The notes: a model not told the origin generated them from the sequence alone. Positions 1 to 11,377 are shown, counted from the first letter of the stretch. The stretch: DNA of 64,000 nucleotides from Acidobacteriota bacterium (GCA_013289825.1 JABCZF010000007.1:1-64000), one strand, 5' to 3'. Numbers and translations: made by a program.

Positions 1-132
1 CCCCTGGCGTTACCAGGCGCGTTGCCCTATTTCGTCACCGGCTCTTGCGAGCCTACGACGACGGTGTCCGGACTTTCCTCCCGCCCAGCCATCTTGCGAT
101 GACCAAGCCAGCGATCACCCGGCTCACCCGCC
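1..132 (-). ncRNA. rnpB: RNase P RNA, 5' part (runs off the window)
   Basis: On the minus strand the conserved bacterial type A RNase P core is readable: GAGGAAAGTCCGGAC at about 84-70, followed by AGGGCAACGCGCCTGG and GGTAACGCCAGGGG, which ends at base 1. These match the universally conserved GAGGAAAGUCCGG and GGUAACGCC(U)GG blocks of RnpB. The 5' end is set near 132 by a TATAAT box seven bases upstream. The 3' two thirds lie outside the window. The RNA is the catalytic subunit that matures tRNA 5' ends. Confidence 0.9.
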
Positions 133-138
133 AATTGA

Positions 139-144
139 ATTATA
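139..144 (-). promoter_or_regulatory. -10 box of the rnpB promoter
   Basis: TATAAT on the minus strand ends seven bases before the inferred rnpB 5' end at 132, the right distance for transcription start. No good -35 hexamer is seen at 16-18 bp. A CAATTG inverted repeat flanks the box. Confidence 0.5.
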
Positions 145-194
145 CCCCGGCAATTGGCCGTTCGGCGGTCCAAAAACACGCCGAATATCTTTGG

Positions 195-1616
195 TCAGAC
201 GGCGGGTTCCGGATTTCCCACCTCTGGTGTTGTTTCCGGTCCATTTTCAGTCCGTGCAGGCCAATAGCGGAAAAGCACACACGCCAGTACACCCCACAAA
301 GAGACCTGCAGAGTACTCTTTCCGGGGAAAGGCTGTCCAAACTCTGAGAAGACAAGCACGTTGTAAATGGTGTGGGCCAGGCTAGCTGGAAGAATCGAAC
401 CGGTGCGTAGTGCCAGCCACCCAAAAACATAGCTAAGCACGAGGCAGGTAAGGATGCGCGAGGCCAATTTCAGAATGACTGCTTGGTCTGTGACTCGGAC
501 AAAAGAAAAATCTGAGAAGAAGTGGAAAGCGGCCCAAACAATGCCTACCAAAAAAATACCGCGATAGATTCCATACCTCTGAATAAAGCGGTGTTGCAAG
601 AAACCGCGAAAAATCATTTCCTCGAAAAACGCCGGGAAAACCAGCAGGAGCAGCCAAAGATCGGGGAATGTGAAATAGGAACCGAATTGTGGCGAATCCA
701 ACGTTCCAAGGCTTTCTGCCATCCACTGCGCCCGGTCAAATAAATATTGCCCAATAGAAAGAAGCACGCCGATTCCGATTGGAATTGCCAACGCAAGGCA
801 GGCATATTCTGGCTTGGGAAACCGGACCGTCTTCCATATCACTTGTCTGCCCTCCCTCCCTGCGATCCAAAATATGACAGCAAAAACAACAGCGGCTGCC
901 GCAACATCAGAAAACCTGGAGAACCAAATACTTTGAATGTAAGCTAGCACTGGCATCGACAGAATCATGGGAAGCCCTATAGCCAAAAATGCGAGGAAGC
1001 TGTACAAGAAACAGAGCGGCCCCACTAGCACCCAAATCAGGAGTTGCATTCGCTTCCATGATTCCAAATCTGCGGCTGTTGAAGCAGCAGTGCCAGGCAA
1101 TGACAACGGCAGAGCGGCAATCCCGAACGCAAGCCTGGACGTGTAAGTCGCTATGAGCAGCAAGCCAATCAGGCAGAAATGGAATCCTGTCAAGGACTTC
1201 CATGGCAACGCGCACGCCCAATTGATCTTGCTGACTACCAGGCTCCTGGTGCCTTGTAGAATTGAAGAGGAAGGCCCGCTGAGATACACAATCCGACCAA
1301 ACATCAGGCACATTCCTGCTATCGCAGGAAAGCATATCAGCCCCAGGATTCGGCAGATGGGATGGTTGCCCGGCCAGAAACAGACGAAATAACCAGCCAC
1401 GGCCGCGAAGATGATGGGCACCACAAAGAGAACGCCAAGGGACTCGACTGTTTGCCCGAACGAGTCAGCGACCCTTTGGGGTGCGACGCCCAGTCCCGTA
1501 GGCCACCATCTCAGGTGCGGTGCCACAAACAGAGAGACGACGCCTGCCAAAAATATCAGCTGAGTCGGATCCGCAGGGATAACGGACCGAAGGAACTCGA
1601 CAAGGCGCTTCAACAT
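195..1616 (-). CDS. CPBP family intramembrane glutamic endopeptidase
   Basis: Polytopic membrane protein of 473 aa with a C-terminal CPBP (CAAX protease/bacteriocin-processing, ABI) domain. The family motifs are visible in order: FFEEMIFRG (glutamate pair plus arginine), WAAFHFF with a conserved histidine, and SLAHTIYN with the third-motif histidine and asparagine. These residues form the active site of the Rce1-type intramembrane proteases. The N-terminal 250 residues are extra hydrophobic segments with no recognised domain. The gene starts with ATG and ends 63 bases before the rnpB 5' end on the same strand. The physiological substrate cannot be inferred. Confidence 0.85.
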   Translation of the reverse strand: MLKRLVEFLRSVIPADPTQLIFLAGVVSLFVAPHLRWWPTGLGVAPQRVADSFGQTVESLGVLFVVPIIFAAVAGYFVCFWPGNHPICRILGLICFPAIAGMCLMFGRIVYLSGPSSSILQGTRSLVVSKINWACALPWKSLTGFHFCLIGLLLIATYTSRLAFGIAALPLSLPGTAASTAADLESWKRMQLLIWVLVGPLCFLYSFLAFLAIGLPMILSMPVLAYIQSIWFSRFSDVAAAAVVFAVIFWIAGREGRQVIWKTVRFPKPEYACLALAIPIGIGVLLSIGQYLFDRAQWMAESLGTLDSPQFGSYFTFPDLWLLLLVFPAFFEEMIFRGFLQHRFIQRYGIYRGIFLVGIVWAAFHFFSDFSFVRVTDQAVILKLASRILTCLVLSYVFGWLALRTGSILPASLAHTIYNVLVFSEFGQPFPGKSTLQVSLWGVLACVLFRYWPARTENGPETTPEVGNPEPAV

Positions 1617-1692
1617 GAGCCTCGAATCTCGAGACGATTATGCCTTACCGCCCATAGCTCTCGTATTGCGCATTGCAAAGGCTTGCGAAGGG

Positions 1693-3792
<2,100 letters not shown>

Positions 3793-3809
3793 CTAAGCAC
3801 AGACCAGGG

Positions 3810-4778
3810 ATGACCACAGAAATTCACAACGCGCTGCTGATTCACAACCCCAACGCCGGAAACGGCGGGCAGGGCCGCCGTTCCATGCTGGATGAAGCCC
3901 GCCGCATTTTTGCCGCGTGCGGAATTCAGACGGACCTCGCCGAAACCACGAAGGCCGGCGATGCCACGGAGATGGCCCAGCGCGCGAATGACGAAGGCCG
4001 CCAGCTGGTCATCGCCTGCGGAGGCGATGGCACGCTGAACGAAGTCGTCAACGGACTGGCGGGCCAAAAGAATGGCCATCGCGTGCCCCTCGCACTCCTG
4101 CCCGGCGGAACCGCCAATGTGCTCGCCAAGGAATTGAATTTGCCCTGGGACATCCCCAGCGCCGCGGAAATGCTCGTTCATGGAGTAGTGCGGGATATTC
4201 CGCTCGGACTCGCCACGCCGCTCAACGAACCCGCAAAGACAAAATATTTTCTCAGCGTCGCCGGCGCAGGCCCTGATGGGATGATCGTGTATTCCATCGA
4301 TCTCGACCTGAAAGCGCGCGTCGGCATCCTGGCGTACTGGTGGCAGGGCGCGCGCGAAGCCTTCCGCTATAAATTCCAACACTTTCGCGTTACAGCCGCA
4401 GGCAAACAAATCGACTCGTCTCTCGTTGTGGTGGGCCGCACCAAACACTACGGGGGCCCCTTCAAAATCACCACGGATGCGGATCTCTACGAGGATCAGT
4501 TCGAGCTGATGACCCTGACCTCGCGCAGCGGTTTGCGTTACCTGAGTTATCTGCCGTCACTATGGCTGGGAAAACTCCGCGGCACAGAAGGCGTTCACTT
4601 CTGGAAGGCCGACAGTATTGTCTGTGAACCTCTTGGTGAAGATCCGATTTACGCGCAGGTGGATGGCGAGCCGCTCGCCCGTCTCCCGGTGGAGTTCAAA
4701 ATTGTGCCGCGCGCTCTGAAGCTGCTGGTGCCGCGCAACGGCCTCGCCCCAGGATCGAAAGCAACTTCGAAGTCTTAG
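3810..4778 (+). CDS. Diacylglycerol kinase family lipid kinase (YegS/BmrU-like)
   Basis: 322 aa protein with the DAGK catalytic domain at the N-terminus: IHNPNAGNG, then the nucleotide-binding motif GGDGTLNEVVNG and PGGTANVLAKEL. The C-terminal half is the beta-sandwich of the YegS/BmrU family (LVVVGRTKHYGGPF, then YAQVDGEPL). Members phosphorylate diacylglycerol, phosphatidylglycerol or sphingoid-type lipids at the membrane face. The substrate here is unknown. The next gene starts two bases after the stop, so the two are probably cotranscribed. Confidence 0.9.
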   Translation: MTTEIHNALLIHNPNAGNGGQGRRSMLDEARRIFAACGIQTDLAETTKAGDATEMAQRANDEGRQLVIACGGDGTLNEVVNGLAGQKNGHRVPLALLPGGTANVLAKELNLPWDIPSAAEMLVHGVVRDIPLGLATPLNEPAKTKYFLSVAGAGPDGMIVYSIDLDLKARVGILAYWWQGAREAFRYKFQHFRVTAAGKQIDSSLVVVGRTKHYGGPFKITTDADLYEDQFELMTLTSRSGLRYLSYLPSLWLGKLRGTEGVHFWKADSIVCEPLGEDPIYAQVDGEPLARLPVEFKIVPRALKLLVPRNGLAPGSKATSKS

Positions 4779-4780
4779 CC

Positions 4781-5848
4781 GTGAACATCGTCACTCATGG
4801 ACTGGCATCGTTCGCCATCGTGCGAGGCTTCTTCCCACGCGCAGGCAAGCAGGCCATGGCAAGTGCCGTTCTCGCCGGCACGATTGCCAACCTCGATGGG
4901 CTGAGCAGCTACTTTGGCCCCTCCGCGTTTCTCCGCGGGCACGGCACTTATGCCCACTCGATCCTGGTGGCCGTCCTTGTTTCCGCCGGCGTTTCGATGT
5001 TTGTCGCGCTCGTTCAACTTAGATCCATGCCGGTTCGCGTGGCAGAGCCGCAAGGTGATGCAACTCTCAGTGGTGCTCGCGGCAGAGGCCATCTGGCGAT
5101 CGGCCTGGCCCCGGTCCTGTATGTCTCACTTTGTGCTGCGCTATTGCACATCGCCATGGACGCTTGCCAATCCCACGGCGTTGCGCTGTTCTGGCCCTTC
5201 AGCCCCAAGCGATTTGCAGCCGACTGGCTTCCCGGCGTCGATCCATGGATTCTTACGTTCCTCATTGCGGGTATGGCACTGCCGGAGCTGTTTCACCTTG
5301 TCAGCTCCGAAATTGGGGCCAAGGCGAAAAAACCGCGCGGACAAACCGGCGCCATCATCAGCCTAGCTCTGGTCCTCGTGTACGGAGGGGTGCGCGCTAC
5401 TCTGCACTCGAATGTGATCGCTCTTATGCAATCACGAACGTTTCACGGCGAAACTCCGCGCCGTGCGAGCGCCTTTCCGGAGCCTCTGTCCCCTCTCACC
5501 TGGCATGGGGTCGTGGAGACCGAAAGCGCGCTAAACGAAATCGACGTGGAAACCGCCTCAGCCAGCAGTTTCGACCCCGACGCAAGTTTGAGGCTCTTCA
5601 AGCCGGAGCCCTCTCCCGCCCTTGAGGCCGCCAGAAACACCGTCGCCGGGAAGCGATTTCTCGCCGCGGCGCAGATTCCCAAGGCCAGCATGGAAAAAAC
5701 CGAAGGCGGGTACGTCGTCGTTTTGCGTGACTTGCGTTACGCCGCGGCGGGCGAAACGCAACATGAGCTTGCCGCTCTTATCGAACTCGATCTAAACAAC
5801 AAAGTCACATCCCAAGAGTTGGTCTGGGCCCGCGACCTGCGTCACTGA
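4781..5848 (+). CDS. Membrane-bound metal-dependent hydrolase (YdjM/DUF457 family)
   Basis: 355 aa. The N-terminus (VTHGLASFAIVRGFFP, then ANLDGLSSYFG and RGHGTYAHSILVA) matches the PF04307 membrane hydrolase family (E. coli YdjM and relatives) with its His and Asp positions, followed by several hydrophobic helices to about residue 190. The C-terminal 150 residues form a soluble domain I cannot assign. GTG start two bases after the lipid kinase stop, consistent with an operon. The family is linked to membrane lipid or envelope stress, but no specific reaction is known. Confidence 0.8.
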   Translation: MNIVTHGLASFAIVRGFFPRAGKQAMASAVLAGTIANLDGLSSYFGPSAFLRGHGTYAHSILVAVLVSAGVSMFVALVQLRSMPVRVAEPQGDATLSGARGRGHLAIGLAPVLYVSLCAALLHIAMDACQSHGVALFWPFSPKRFAADWLPGVDPWILTFLIAGMALPELFHLVSSEIGAKAKKPRGQTGAIISLALVLVYGGVRATLHSNVIALMQSRTFHGETPRRASAFPEPLSPLTWHGVVETESALNEIDVETASASSFDPDASLRLFKPEPSPALEAARNTVAGKRFLAAAQIPKASMEKTEGGYVVVLRDLRYAAAGETQHELAALIELDLNNKVTSQELVWARDLRH

Positions 5849-5861
5849 TCGTTTTCGCGCG

Positions 5862-6482
5862 CTATTCTTGCGCATCATGGTGCGGCTGGTGGCGCAGTAT
5901 CCAGCGGGAAAGACCATAGCTGACCGTGACCAGCCCGACCACGAGAATTGTGACCTGCAACTTGTGCGCGCCAAGATAGGGAAGCGCGTCCGCCCCGTAG
6001 CGAATCGCGAGATAGCCCACGCCAAAATAGCGAAATAGGCGGGCCACAGTGATCGCGGACGCAAATCCAAAAAGCGGCGCCTCAAAGACACCGGCGGCAA
6101 ACACGAATATCTTGAACGGCGTCGGCGGCGGCAGAAGCGCGGCAATCAACATGCCACCGAATCCGTTGCGTTCGACCCAGTGGCGAATGGCATGTGCGCG
6201 CGCACCCGCTTTGCGGTGAAAGTAAGCTTCCCCGCCCAAGCGCGCCAGAAAGTAAAGCACCACACAGCCCAGCACCGAGCCCGATGCGGCCATCAAAGCG
6301 TAGAGTGGCATCCGTTCGGGACGCTGCATGGAAAGCTGAATGAGGAGAAGGTCATTGATGATGGGAAACGAAAGCACCGAGGAATCCAGGAAAGAAATGA
6401 GCAGAAGGCCGGGCGCTCCCAGCCCGCCTGCGAACGCAATAATCTTTTGTTTCCAGCCGTTGAGACTTAGTGACAATCGCAA
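5862..6482 (-). CDS. VTT/DedA-like (YqaA-type) membrane protein
   Basis: 206 aa with the VTT (SNARE-associated, DedA) architecture: GAPGLLLISFLDSSVLSFP at the N-terminus, a central GSVLGCVVLYFLARLGG, and the re-entrant region GGMLIAALLPPPTPFKIFVF with conserved prolines, then helices near the C-terminus. Members are implicated in lipid scrambling or proton-coupled envelope homeostasis. The start is a TTG at 6482. A second TTG at 6476 has a GGGAG site six bases before it and may be the true start. Convergent with the preceding hydrolase gene, 13 bases apart. Confidence 0.85.
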   Translation of the reverse strand: MRLSLSLNGWKQKIIAFAGGLGAPGLLLISFLDSSVLSFPIINDLLLIQLSMQRPERMPLYALMAASGSVLGCVVLYFLARLGGEAYFHRKAGARAHAIRHWVERNGFGGMLIAALLPPPTPFKIFVFAAGVFEAPLFGFASAITVARLFRYFGVGYLAIRYGADALPYLGAHKLQVTILVVGLVTVSYGLSRWILRHQPHHDAQE

Positions 6483-6626
6483 CTCCCGCCGTCAACCATT
6501 CCCCTCTTCGAGGCCGCAATCTTTTCCCGCCAGCTGCGCAAGAGAATTCCTCCCCTGCAATCCGGACGATCAGTCTAGCAGACAGCTCATTTTGTTCTAG
6601 AGCAAGGGCAGGGCCATGGTTCGAAG

Positions 6627-7262
6627 TCACTGCGAAAACGCGGCGCGGTCGAAGTGGTTCATGAAGATCTGCATCAATGCCGTGCGGTGAAGATTCGGGA
6701 GGCGCGGTATTTCGCCGATCACTCGGACGTGTCCAAACCGCTCTATGGTTTCGCGATTCTCGCGGTTCTGGTCGCCAATTAAAACAACGCCGTGCACCGG
6801 CAGTTCGGCCGCGTGCAAAGCCGCCAGCGTCAGCAGCGTGTGATTGATGGTCCCGGCACCGCTGCGTGCCGCCAGGATCACCGGTAGCTTGAACTTGACC
6901 ATCATATCCAGCATGAATTGCTTTTGATTAATGGGCACCAGCACGCCGCCCAAGCCCTCGACGACTAGCCAATCGTTCAGCAAGCTGGTAGGCAGACTGA
7001 TGCGGCCCAGATCGATTTCCACGCCCGCCCAACGCGCGGCCAGATCGGGCGAAACGGGCGGGACAAATTTGTACACCTCGTCCAGCGTGCGGTCCGTCCC
7101 AATGCCCGCGAGCCGCATCACCGTTACGCGGTCGGAGCCTTCGAGCGTCCCGGTCTGGATCGGCTTCCAGTAAACCGCGTCTAGCGCCGCACAAAGAAGC
7201 GCTGAGAGCGTCGTCTTCCCGACGCCGGCATCCGTGCCAGTAATAAAGAAATGATGTCTCAC
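6627..7262 (-). CDS. bioD: Dethiobiotin synthetase
   Basis: 211 aa P-loop enzyme of the BioD family. The N-terminus FFITGTDAGVGKTTLSALL carries the Walker A variant GTDAGVGKT typical of BioD, followed by VYWKPIQTG (conserved lysine and QTG) and the EGLGGVLVPI motif. It forms the ureido ring of dethiobiotin from diaminopelargonate, CO2 and ATP. The start is GTG at 7262. No other biotin gene is in the window, so bioD is orphaned here. A 68-codon frame overlaps its start by GTGA but shows no BioF similarity. Confidence 0.93.
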   Translation of the reverse strand: MRHHFFITGTDAGVGKTTLSALLCAALDAVYWKPIQTGTLEGSDRVTVMRLAGIGTDRTLDEVYKFVPPVSPDLAARWAGVEIDLGRISLPTSLLNDWLVVEGLGGVLVPINQKQFMLDMMVKFKLPVILAARSGAGTINHTLLTLAALHAAELPVHGVVLIGDQNRENRETIERFGHVRVIGEIPRLPNLHRTALMQIFMNHFDRAAFSQ

Positions 7263-7601
7263 GCGCGTCCCGCAGACTGCTCGCGGGGGCTCTGCGCTCG
7301 AACTTTTAGCTGCAAGGACGGCGCCTGGCAGGCACAGTCGGCTTCCGTGCGCTTTTCCTTGTGACCAATCGCGTTACTGGCAGCCGCACGGCTTGCCGCT
7401 GCCCGCGAAAAATCTCTATTCATGGCCCCCCGTCTATACCTGCTTGTTGCTGCTCTGGCAATCAAGGCATGTTACCATCGCTTTGCAATTGTTTTTCGCC
7501 CGCATGTTCGCCGCGATACCGTCCTATAAACCTCCCGAATAGGGTCTCCCGAGGCTCTTGCCGCGAGCGGCTTCATTCCCCCAGAAGGACCTTCACACAG
7601 T

Positions 7602-7631
7602 TTGACCCGCCACTACGCTAAATGTTATAAA
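7602..7631 (+). promoter_or_regulatory. Sigma70-type promoter for hppA
   Basis: TTGACC at 7602-7607 and TATAAA at 7626-7631 are separated by 18 bp. Transcription would begin near 7638, giving a leader of about 270 bases before the hppA ATG. The 340 bases between bioD and this promoter hold nothing else I can support. Confidence 0.65.
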
Positions 7632-7637
7632 TCAGCG

Positions 7638-7908
7638 TTTTGTGTGCGCCTGTACTCGGGCCCCGCAGGGGCTGCCTCGCCATGATTTCCTGCGGCAGAC
7701 AGGCCGGGTGCGCGAGCAGGCCACCCCGATCCGAGCGGGGCACAAAAGCGAAGTTCCTGTCACGTCTTGAGGTGGGAGCCTTTTGAAATCCGGCAAGGCC
7801 ATTCCCCGGCGCTAAACAAACAGCGTTCGGAAGAAATGGTGTGCCGGAAACGAGTGTCGAGGGCCGCGGTTTGCCCTGAATCCGATTTTTCATCATGGAG
7901 GATTTTTA
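7638..7908 (+). other. Long 5' leader of hppA, candidate structured region
   Basis: About 270 bases of untranslated leader follow the predicted start. It contains GC-rich inverted segments (around GGGCCCCGCAGGGGC near 7660 and CCGGCAAGGCC near 7793). A clear GGAGG ribosome site at 7897-7901 precedes the ATG at 7909. I do not recognise a known riboswitch class. A small open frame on the opposite strand looks accidental. Confidence 0.35.
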
Positions 7909-10458
7909 ATGCGCGCCTGGCTTGCAAGTGCCTGGTCCTTGGGATGTAGATTCGCCAAAGGGAGTGCCGCGGCGGCTTTTCTAGCGCTCTTCACGAGCGC
8001 TCGAACAATGGCTCAAGAAGCAGGCGGTGAAGCCGGCCTAAAGGTCCCGGACCTTTCGCAAGTGAACTTTCTCGGGATCGACGGCCACAAGCTGCTTCTC
8101 TTCGGCATCGTCTTTTGCGTTTTCGGCCTGATCTTTGGGCTGGCCATCTACAGCCGCCTCAAAGGCATGCCCGTCCATAAGTCCATGCGCGACATTTCCG
8201 AGCTCATCTATGAAACTTGCAAGACGTACCTTTTTACCCAGGGCAAATTCCTTGTCTTCCTGTGGCTATTCATCGCCGTTGTCATCGTTCTTTACTTCGG
8301 CGTCCTTGCTCCCGTGCATCCGACAGCGGTTACTCTGCCCATCATTCTCGTCTTCAGCGTCGTGGGCATGGCAGGAAGCTACGGCGTAGCCTGGTTTGGC
8401 ATTCGCGTGAACACCTTCGCCAACTCACGCACCGCTTTTGCGGCTCTCGGTGGCAAGCCTTATCCCATCTATCACACGCCGCTTGAAGCCGGTATGAGCA
8501 TTGGCATGATGCTCATCAGCGTCGAGCTGCTGATGATGCTCTTCATCCTGCTGTTTATCCCGGGCGATTACGCGGGGCCGTGCTTCATTGGCTTCGCTAT
8601 CGGTGAATCGCTTGGCGCGGCTGTGTTGCGCATTGCCGGCGGCATCTTTACGAAAATCGCCGATATCGGCTCCGACTTGATGAAGATCGTCTTCAAGATC
8701 AAGGAAGACGACGCGCGCAATCCCGGCGTTATCGCGGATTGCACCGGCGACAACGCCGGCGACTCGGTCGGTCCAAGCGCCGACGGCTTTGAGACTTATG
8801 GCGTGACCGGGGTTGCGCTGATCACGTTTATTCTTCTCGCCGTCACCCCTTCACACCTTCTACCGGCCGGCATGACTTTCGAGAACGCTCCCGGAGACGT
8901 ACTAGCAAAAGCCACGGCGGCGGCCAGCACCGTGCAAGTCCAATTGCTTGTCTGGATCTTCGTGATGCGCATCATGATGCTGGTGTCCAGCGCCGGGGCC
9001 TACTTCATCAACGGCTTCATCGCCAAGGCCAAATACGGCAACGCGGACAAGATGAATTACGAAGCGCCGCTGACGTCGCTAGTCTGGATCACTTCCGTCG
9101 TGTCGATTGCGCTCACTTACGTGGTCTCTTACCTGATCATTCCCACCTTCGCCACTCCCACCCTCGGTACAGACGCTTCGCAATGGTGGAAGCTGGCAAC
9201 CATCATCTCCTGCGGCACGCTGGCAGGCGCGGTCATTCCGGAGCTGGTGAAAGTATTCACTTCGACGGAATCCCGCCACGTACGAGAAGTCGTCTCCTCG
9301 GCGGAAGAGGGCGGCGCATCCCTCGGCATTCTCTCCGGCTTCGTCGCCGGAAATTTCTCTGCCTATTACATTGGCCTGGCGATGGTCCTGCTGATGTCGA
9401 TGGGCTATCTCATCAGCACGCTGAACCTTGGGCTCCTTATGCTTGCACCAGCGGTGTTTGCGTTCGGACTGGTGGCTTTCGGCTTTCTCGGTATGGGGCC
9501 GGTCACCATCGCAGTCGATTCTTACGGCCCGGTCACCGATAACGCGCAATCCGTCTACGAACTCTCGCTGATCGAGCAAGTTCCCGGCATTCGGCAGGAA
9601 CTGAAAAAAGACCACGGCTTCGATGTAAATTTCGAGCGCGCCAAGGACATGCTCGAAGCCAACGACGGTGCCGGCAACACTTTCAAAGCCACCGCTAAGC
9701 CCGTGCTCATCGGCACTGCCGTGGTCGGCGCCACCACCATGATCTTCTCGATCATCATGGCGCTCACACACGGCCTCACGGAAAACGTCAACAATCTTTC
9801 TCTCCTCCACGCGCCCTTCGTTCTGGGCTTGATCACCGGCGGCGCGATGATCTACTGGTTCACCGGCGCCAGCACTCAAGCAGTGACCACCGGCGCTTAC
9901 CGCGCCGTCGAATTCATCAAAGCCAATATTCATCTGGAAGGAGCGGCGGCAGCCAGCGTCGCAGACAGCAAAAAAGTCGTCGAAATCTGCACCAAGTACG
10001 CGCAGAAGGGCATGCTCAACATCTTCATTGCCGTGTTTTTCGCGACGCTGGCCTTCGCCTTCGTCGAGCCTTTCTTCTTCATCGGCTATCTTTTCTCCAT
10101 CGCCATTTTCGGTCTGTACCAAGCTATTTTCATGGCCAACGCCGGCGGCGCATGGGACAACGCCAAGAAAATCGTCGAAGTCGAGCTGAAGCAAAAAGGC
10201 ACCCCGCTCCATGACGCCACCGTCATCGGCGACACCGTTGGCGATCCGTTCAAAGACACTTCTTCGGTCGCCCTGAACCCAGTCATCAAGTTCACAACGC
10301 TGTTCGGCCTGCTAGCCGTCGAGCTCGCCGTGCAACTCACCGCGAGCCAAGGGGGCGACGGCCTGACGCACATCCTGGCAGCGGCATTCTTCGTGGTCTC
10401 CTTCGTTTTCGTCTACCGCTCGTTCTATGGCATGCGCATCCGCGGCTCCGCCGCCTAG
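7909..10458 (+). CDS. hppA: Membrane-bound proton-pumping pyrophosphatase, divergent subfamily
   Basis: 849 aa polytopic pump that couples PPi hydrolysis to cation export. PPi/Mg binding segments are recognisable: KEDDARNPGVIADCTGDNAG at about 266-285, VDSYGPVTDNAQ at about 537 and GDTVGDPFKDTSS near 778. Lys593 in GNTFK occupies the position that makes the family K+-independent. The signature DX7KXE motif is altered: Asp252 is followed by GSDLMKIVF, so the usual Lys-X-Glu is not conserved. The GDNVGDVAGM stretch reads GDNAGDSVGPSADGFE. The first 35 residues resemble a signal peptide ending TMAQ. ATG with GGAGG ribosome site. Proton transport is inferred; Na+ regulation is possible. Confidence 0.92.
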   Translation: MRAWLASAWSLGCRFAKGSAAAAFLALFTSARTMAQEAGGEAGLKVPDLSQVNFLGIDGHKLLLFGIVFCVFGLIFGLAIYSRLKGMPVHKSMRDISELIYETCKTYLFTQGKFLVFLWLFIAVVIVLYFGVLAPVHPTAVTLPIILVFSVVGMAGSYGVAWFGIRVNTFANSRTAFAALGGKPYPIYHTPLEAGMSIGMMLISVELLMMLFILLFIPGDYAGPCFIGFAIGESLGAAVLRIAGGIFTKIADIGSDLMKIVFKIKEDDARNPGVIADCTGDNAGDSVGPSADGFETYGVTGVALITFILLAVTPSHLLPAGMTFENAPGDVLAKATAAASTVQVQLLVWIFVMRIMMLVSSAGAYFINGFIAKAKYGNADKMNYEAPLTSLVWITSVVSIALTYVVSYLIIPTFATPTLGTDASQWWKLATIISCGTLAGAVIPELVKVFTSTESRHVREVVSSAEEGGASLGILSGFVAGNFSAYYIGLAMVLLMSMGYLISTLNLGLLMLAPAVFAFGLVAFGFLGMGPVTIAVDSYGPVTDNAQSVYELSLIEQVPGIRQELKKDHGFDVNFERAKDMLEANDGAGNTFKATAKPVLIGTAVVGATTMIFSIIMALTHGLTENVNNLSLLHAPFVLGLITGGAMIYWFTGASTQAVTTGAYRAVEFIKANIHLEGAAAASVADSKKVVEICTKYAQKGMLNIFIAVFFATLAFAFVEPFFFIGYLFSIAIFGLYQAIFMANAGGAWDNAKKIVEVELKQKGTPLHDATVIGDTVGDPFKDTSSVALNPVIKFTTLFGLLAVELAVQLTASQGGDGLTHILAAAFFVVSFVFVYRSFYGMRIRGSAA

Positions 10459-10509
10459 CCGTGGCGAAGCGGGCTTTCCGTCTGTGTCGCCCTAACACAC
10501 TGCACAACA

Positions 10510-10542
10510 AAAAGGGCAGCCAGTCGCTGCCTCTTTTTGTTT
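10510..10542 (+). terminator. Intrinsic terminator after hppA
   Basis: GGCAGC-CAGTC-GCTGCC hairpin preceded by an A run and followed by TCTTTTTGTTT, 50 bases after the hppA stop. Confidence 0.8.
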
Positions 10543-10609
10543 AGAGCCCGGTTTATTTGCCAACGAATCAGGGTTAGAATCCTGGCCGATCGGAGCCGAG
10601 GTCCGAACC

Positions 10610-11377
10610 ATGAAAACAAGCCGTCTCCCGTTTTTAGCCGTCGTCGTGATTACCGTCAGCCCGAGCATTTTGCTGGCCCAGGTCGACACCAAATGGAAAA
10701 TCCACGATCTCAATCGCCCCGTTCCACCAGTCATCGATCCCGGCAGCGCCAGCACGCAGGATTCGCCAGGACACCCGCCCTCAGATGCTGTCGTGCTCTT
10801 TGACGGAACAGATCTCTCCAAATGGCAGCACCAGGACGGCAGCCCCGCGAAATGGAAGGTCGAGAACGGCTACGCGGAGGTCGTGCATAAGAGCGGCTAC
10901 ATCTACACCAAGCAATCTTTCGGCGATTGCCAATTGCACGTCGAATTTCGAGAACCCACACCTCCGCACGGCGAGAGCCAGGAACGCGGCAACAGCGGCG
11001 TCTTCCTGATGGGCCTCTACGAAGTTCAAGTCCTGGATTCCTACGAAAACAAAACCTACGCCGACGGCCAAGCCTCCGCGTTGTACGGCCAATATCCACC
11101 GCTCGCCAACGCCGCACGTCCGCCAGGGCAGTGGCAATGGTATGACATCGTCTTCCACGGCCCGCGCTTCGATGCCGGCGGCAAACTCCTCCGCCCCGCC
11201 CGTGTCACCGTCTTTCACAACGGCGTCCTGGTACAAGACAACGTCCAGCTCTCCGGACCGACGGAGCACGGCGAGCGTCCACCCTACAAAGCGCACGCGG
11301 AGAAACTCCCGCTCGGCCTGCAAGATCACGGCGATCCCGTGCGCTTCAGAAATATCTGGATTCGCGAATTAAATTGA
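10610..11377 (+). CDS. Secreted DUF1080 (3-keto-disaccharide hydrolase-like) protein
   Basis: 255 aa with a signal peptide (KTSRLPFLAVVVITVSPSIL, cleavage near LLAQ) and one DUF1080 domain: VVLFDGTDLSKWQ at the start, KSGYIYTKQSFGDCQLHVEF, ERGNSGVFLMGLYEVQVLDS, and a C-terminal YKAHAEKLPLGLQDHGDPVR. The fold is a concanavalin/LamG-like jelly roll. Several members cleave 3-keto-glycosides after a GFO-type dehydrogenase. No such dehydrogenase is nearby, so the substrate is open. It lies alone between the hppA terminator and the convergent DUF1501 gene. Confidence 0.88.
   Translation: MKTSRLPFLAVVVITVSPSILLAQVDTKWKIHDLNRPVPPVIDPGSASTQDSPGHPPSDAVVLFDGTDLSKWQHQDGSPAKWKVENGYAEVVHKSGYIYTKQSFGDCQLHVEFREPTPPHGESQERGNSGVFLMGLYEVQVLDSYENKTYADGQASALYGQYPPLANAARPPGQWQWYDIVFHGPRFDAGGKLLRPARVTVFHNGVLVQDNVQLSGPTEHGERPPYKAHAEKLPLGLQDHGDPVRFRNIWIRELN

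Noticed and set aside
7259..7465. 68-codon frame overlapping bioD by GTGA
   Set aside because: The overlap looked like coupling to bioF, but there is no BioF or other similarity and composition is random.
9079..10212. 377-codon minus frame
   Set aside because: Antisense shadow of hppA, with low-complexity acidic and His-rich residues.
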